DNA of 64,000 nucleotides from Patagioenas fasciata (lineage: Eukaryota; Chordata; Aves; Columbiformes; Columbidae). The stretch spans positions 145,327,104 through 145,391,103 of the forward strand of contig NC_092520.1 in the NCBI RefSeq assembly GCF_037038585.1. The letters run 5' to 3'. The first letter of the stretch is position 1; the number at the start of each line of letters is the position of its first letter. Made by a program: the position numbers and the translations under genes. Below are positions 62,155-64,000 of the stretch, piece by piece. The notes under the pieces were generated by a model that was not told the DNA's origin, did not search any database, and saw only the letters and a program-made list of their open reading frames with translations.

Positions 62155-64000
62155 TGGGTATTATAAAGAGACTGATAGTCCAAGTACTCTTATTGCTTTG
62201 TGTTCTGTGGCTATAGCTTTTTACCTGTAATTGAACATCATCATCATCTTAATGGTGAATCTGAAGGTTTCTACCAGTGCTTTCCAATCCAATATCAGCA
62301 AGGATGAATAAATCCGTTTAATCCTGCTATCTGCACCACCACTGCACTTTTTTTTTTTTCAGAATCCAGAGACATAGAAATTTAGACATGTAGAAATTTA
62401 GGATGGGATCTTGCCTTCCTGGATCACTCTCTGCTACAAACCACTTGAAACAGAGGTGAAATGGCACTATGGTGAACAGTCAGATCCTTGCAGAAAACTG
62501 GTGCCTCACAGCTGTGCAACAGCTTTATTCCTCTCCTTGCTGAGAAATTTGATTAATGAAGTTATTTAGAAGAGTAAACTTCTAGCATCCAGTTTCAGGA
62601 ACTGAGCCAAGGTGGCTAAGTTAGCTGTGTCCCTGGACTCTGTGTATAGGTAAGGGTGACAGGATTCTCCTGAGTCTGGTGCAAGAGGGGCATAACTGCC
62701 TCAAGCAGCACCCGTAGGGGAACTGCGTGCCTGGAATGAGGTAGTAAAATGGCTGCTACTGGTATCAAACTCCCATCTATGTGAGAACTTCTCATCAGCC
62801 TTCTGTGGACCCTAATGAGGATTTTTCTTCTCACAACAGGAGATGCTGTTGTGGTGGCTGTACCTCAGAATCATAAGTGGTCAGACATGAAAGACAGTGC
62901 AGAGAAACCTCTTTGAATAGGAAACCCAGATTTTCTACAGTCCCCCAATTGGTCAAAATCCATGTTTATGGAGCAGAGAAGAGCTATTGTTCTCCCACAG
63001 CAGCCCACAGGAGCAGCAGTAGCCAAATACAAGCTACCTCACTGCTCTGCAATTTGCAGTACCGTAGAATGTGTGCATAAAGAACAGTGAAACGGATTTT
63101 GTGATGTCCATGAATCTGACTAATCTTTCATGTAGTTTCAGTTCTAGTTGCACTCTGACGATTGCATATGTTTGTGCCACAAGCAAAAATCATTTTTCCT
63201 AGAGCAATAATAACTTCTGAAATTTGTTGCACCTAAAAAAACCTCCACTGAGGTAAATACTATCTTACTTTTCCTTTCCAACACACCATTTGACAAAAAT
63301 TTACAAACAAGCTTGTATACTGTACAGATTTATTTGTATTAGAAATTTAGCTTGTTAAGCACGTAGTTTTAAAAATACTTCTTTGAATGAGCAAAAAAGA
63401 AAAGAAGAAAATGTAATATAATGAAAGATAAGCTGAATTAGAAAGAAAGCTTTAAGATGCTACAGATAATGTGAAGCCTATGATTTCTTTCAAAGAAATG
63501 ACACCAGATTGCTCCTAAAACAACCTGAGCTTCAGGTTGTGTTGTCCTTGTGGAGGTCTATGGGGTATCAGATGTTCCAGCTCAGTCACTCTGCGCTGTG
63601 GCTATAGCTGTCCTACTCATACTCCTTTGACGGTTTCACAGGGTAGGTGAGAATATATCGTGATATATGTTTTCAGGAGAGGTACTAGAAAACTATTAGC
63701 ATAATGCTGTCCCGCTGAATTTCCACCACATCACTACTTTTTCCCACCAGTGGTTGTTCTGTGGTTGTGTTTGGAACCATCTCTGAGATTTAATTGGTGG
63801 GAATGAGTGCAAAAGTTGGGCTTCAGCATGCATGAAAGTCCAGTTACCTCTCATTTAACTTTACAACAAAGTTAGTAGAAGTTGTGTGAGTCTTCAGCCA
63901 GCAGCGTCATGAGAACTTTATCTCCCTTGCTTCATGTATGAAAGGGCCAATTCATCCAGGTGTACCTGGCTGCAGTATCTAAGATCGTATCTGAACTGGT

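Larger units (their letters stand above)
52971..64000. other. Non-coding DNA to the window end
   Basis: No gene is recognised. It holds A/C-only tracts (53574-53665, 55004-55031), a CA repeat (55906-55921), a GC-richer block of unknown type (about 58570-59000), a poly-G motif followed by TTTTG units (60882-60957), a 24-T run (61946-61969) and an 18-bp tandem repeat (62109-62154). A 70-codon open frame at 57244-57453 starts with a hydrophobic stretch but has no ATG. Confidence 0.6.

Noticed and set aside
15351-64000. PTHLH coding exons expected from mammalian synteny
   Set aside because: I looked on the minus strand for the conserved mature-hormone region and found no open frame containing it, so PTHLH lies outside the window.
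1-64000. A new multi-gene biological system
   Set aside because: Only one spliced gene of a known family is supported. The remaining sequence is introns, repeats and unassigned non-coding DNA, and nothing clusters as a gene system.

Overview
The window reads as vertebrate nuclear DNA, most likely from a bird. The evidence is a 2.7-kb CR1 LINE with the typical avian CR1 3' end, a second CR1 tail, ancient MIR-type SINE remnants, absence of recognisable L1 or Alu elements, and a spliced vertebrate gene behind a CpG-rich promoter. I cannot name the species.

One protein-coding gene is firmly supported: KLHL42 (KLHDC5) on the + strand. It has three coding exons (2361-3250, 10380-10573, 14495-14946), consensus GT-AG introns in matching phase, and a predicted product of 511 residues. 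The layout is BTB, a BACK-like region, then kelch blades. The family supplies substrate adaptors for CUL3 ubiquitin ligases, and KLHL42 is known to target the microtubule-severing protein katanin p60. Just after the start codon this copy carries a glycine/glutamate-rich insert encoded by a G-run tract that could form an RNA G-quadruplex.

Layout: 1-1880 is AT-rich upstream DNA. 1880-3100 is a CpG-rich promoter and first exon. 3251-10379 is intron 1, with a MIR and an old minus-strand CR1-like LINE. 10574-14494 is intron 2, with an ATTT microsatellite beside the splice donor and a 146-nt G/T tract. A 3' UTR follows 14946, with a plausible AATAAA at 15323. From about 15.4 kb to the end (about 48 kb) I find no convincing gene. 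That stretch holds a degraded CR1 (35106-37826), a CR1 tail (52832-52970), several MIR copies, palindromes, and many simple tracts made only of A/C or G/T. In mammals this side of KLHL42 leads towards PTHLH; no PTHLH coding sequence is visible here.

I did not find a new gene system. The items most worth a second look are the G-quadruplex and acidic insert at the KLHL42 N-terminus, a long imperfect palindrome at 51118-51284, a G-quadruplex motif at 60882-60905, the strand-asymmetric A/C tracts, and a broken minus-strand open-frame series at 27979-29046 that may be chance.
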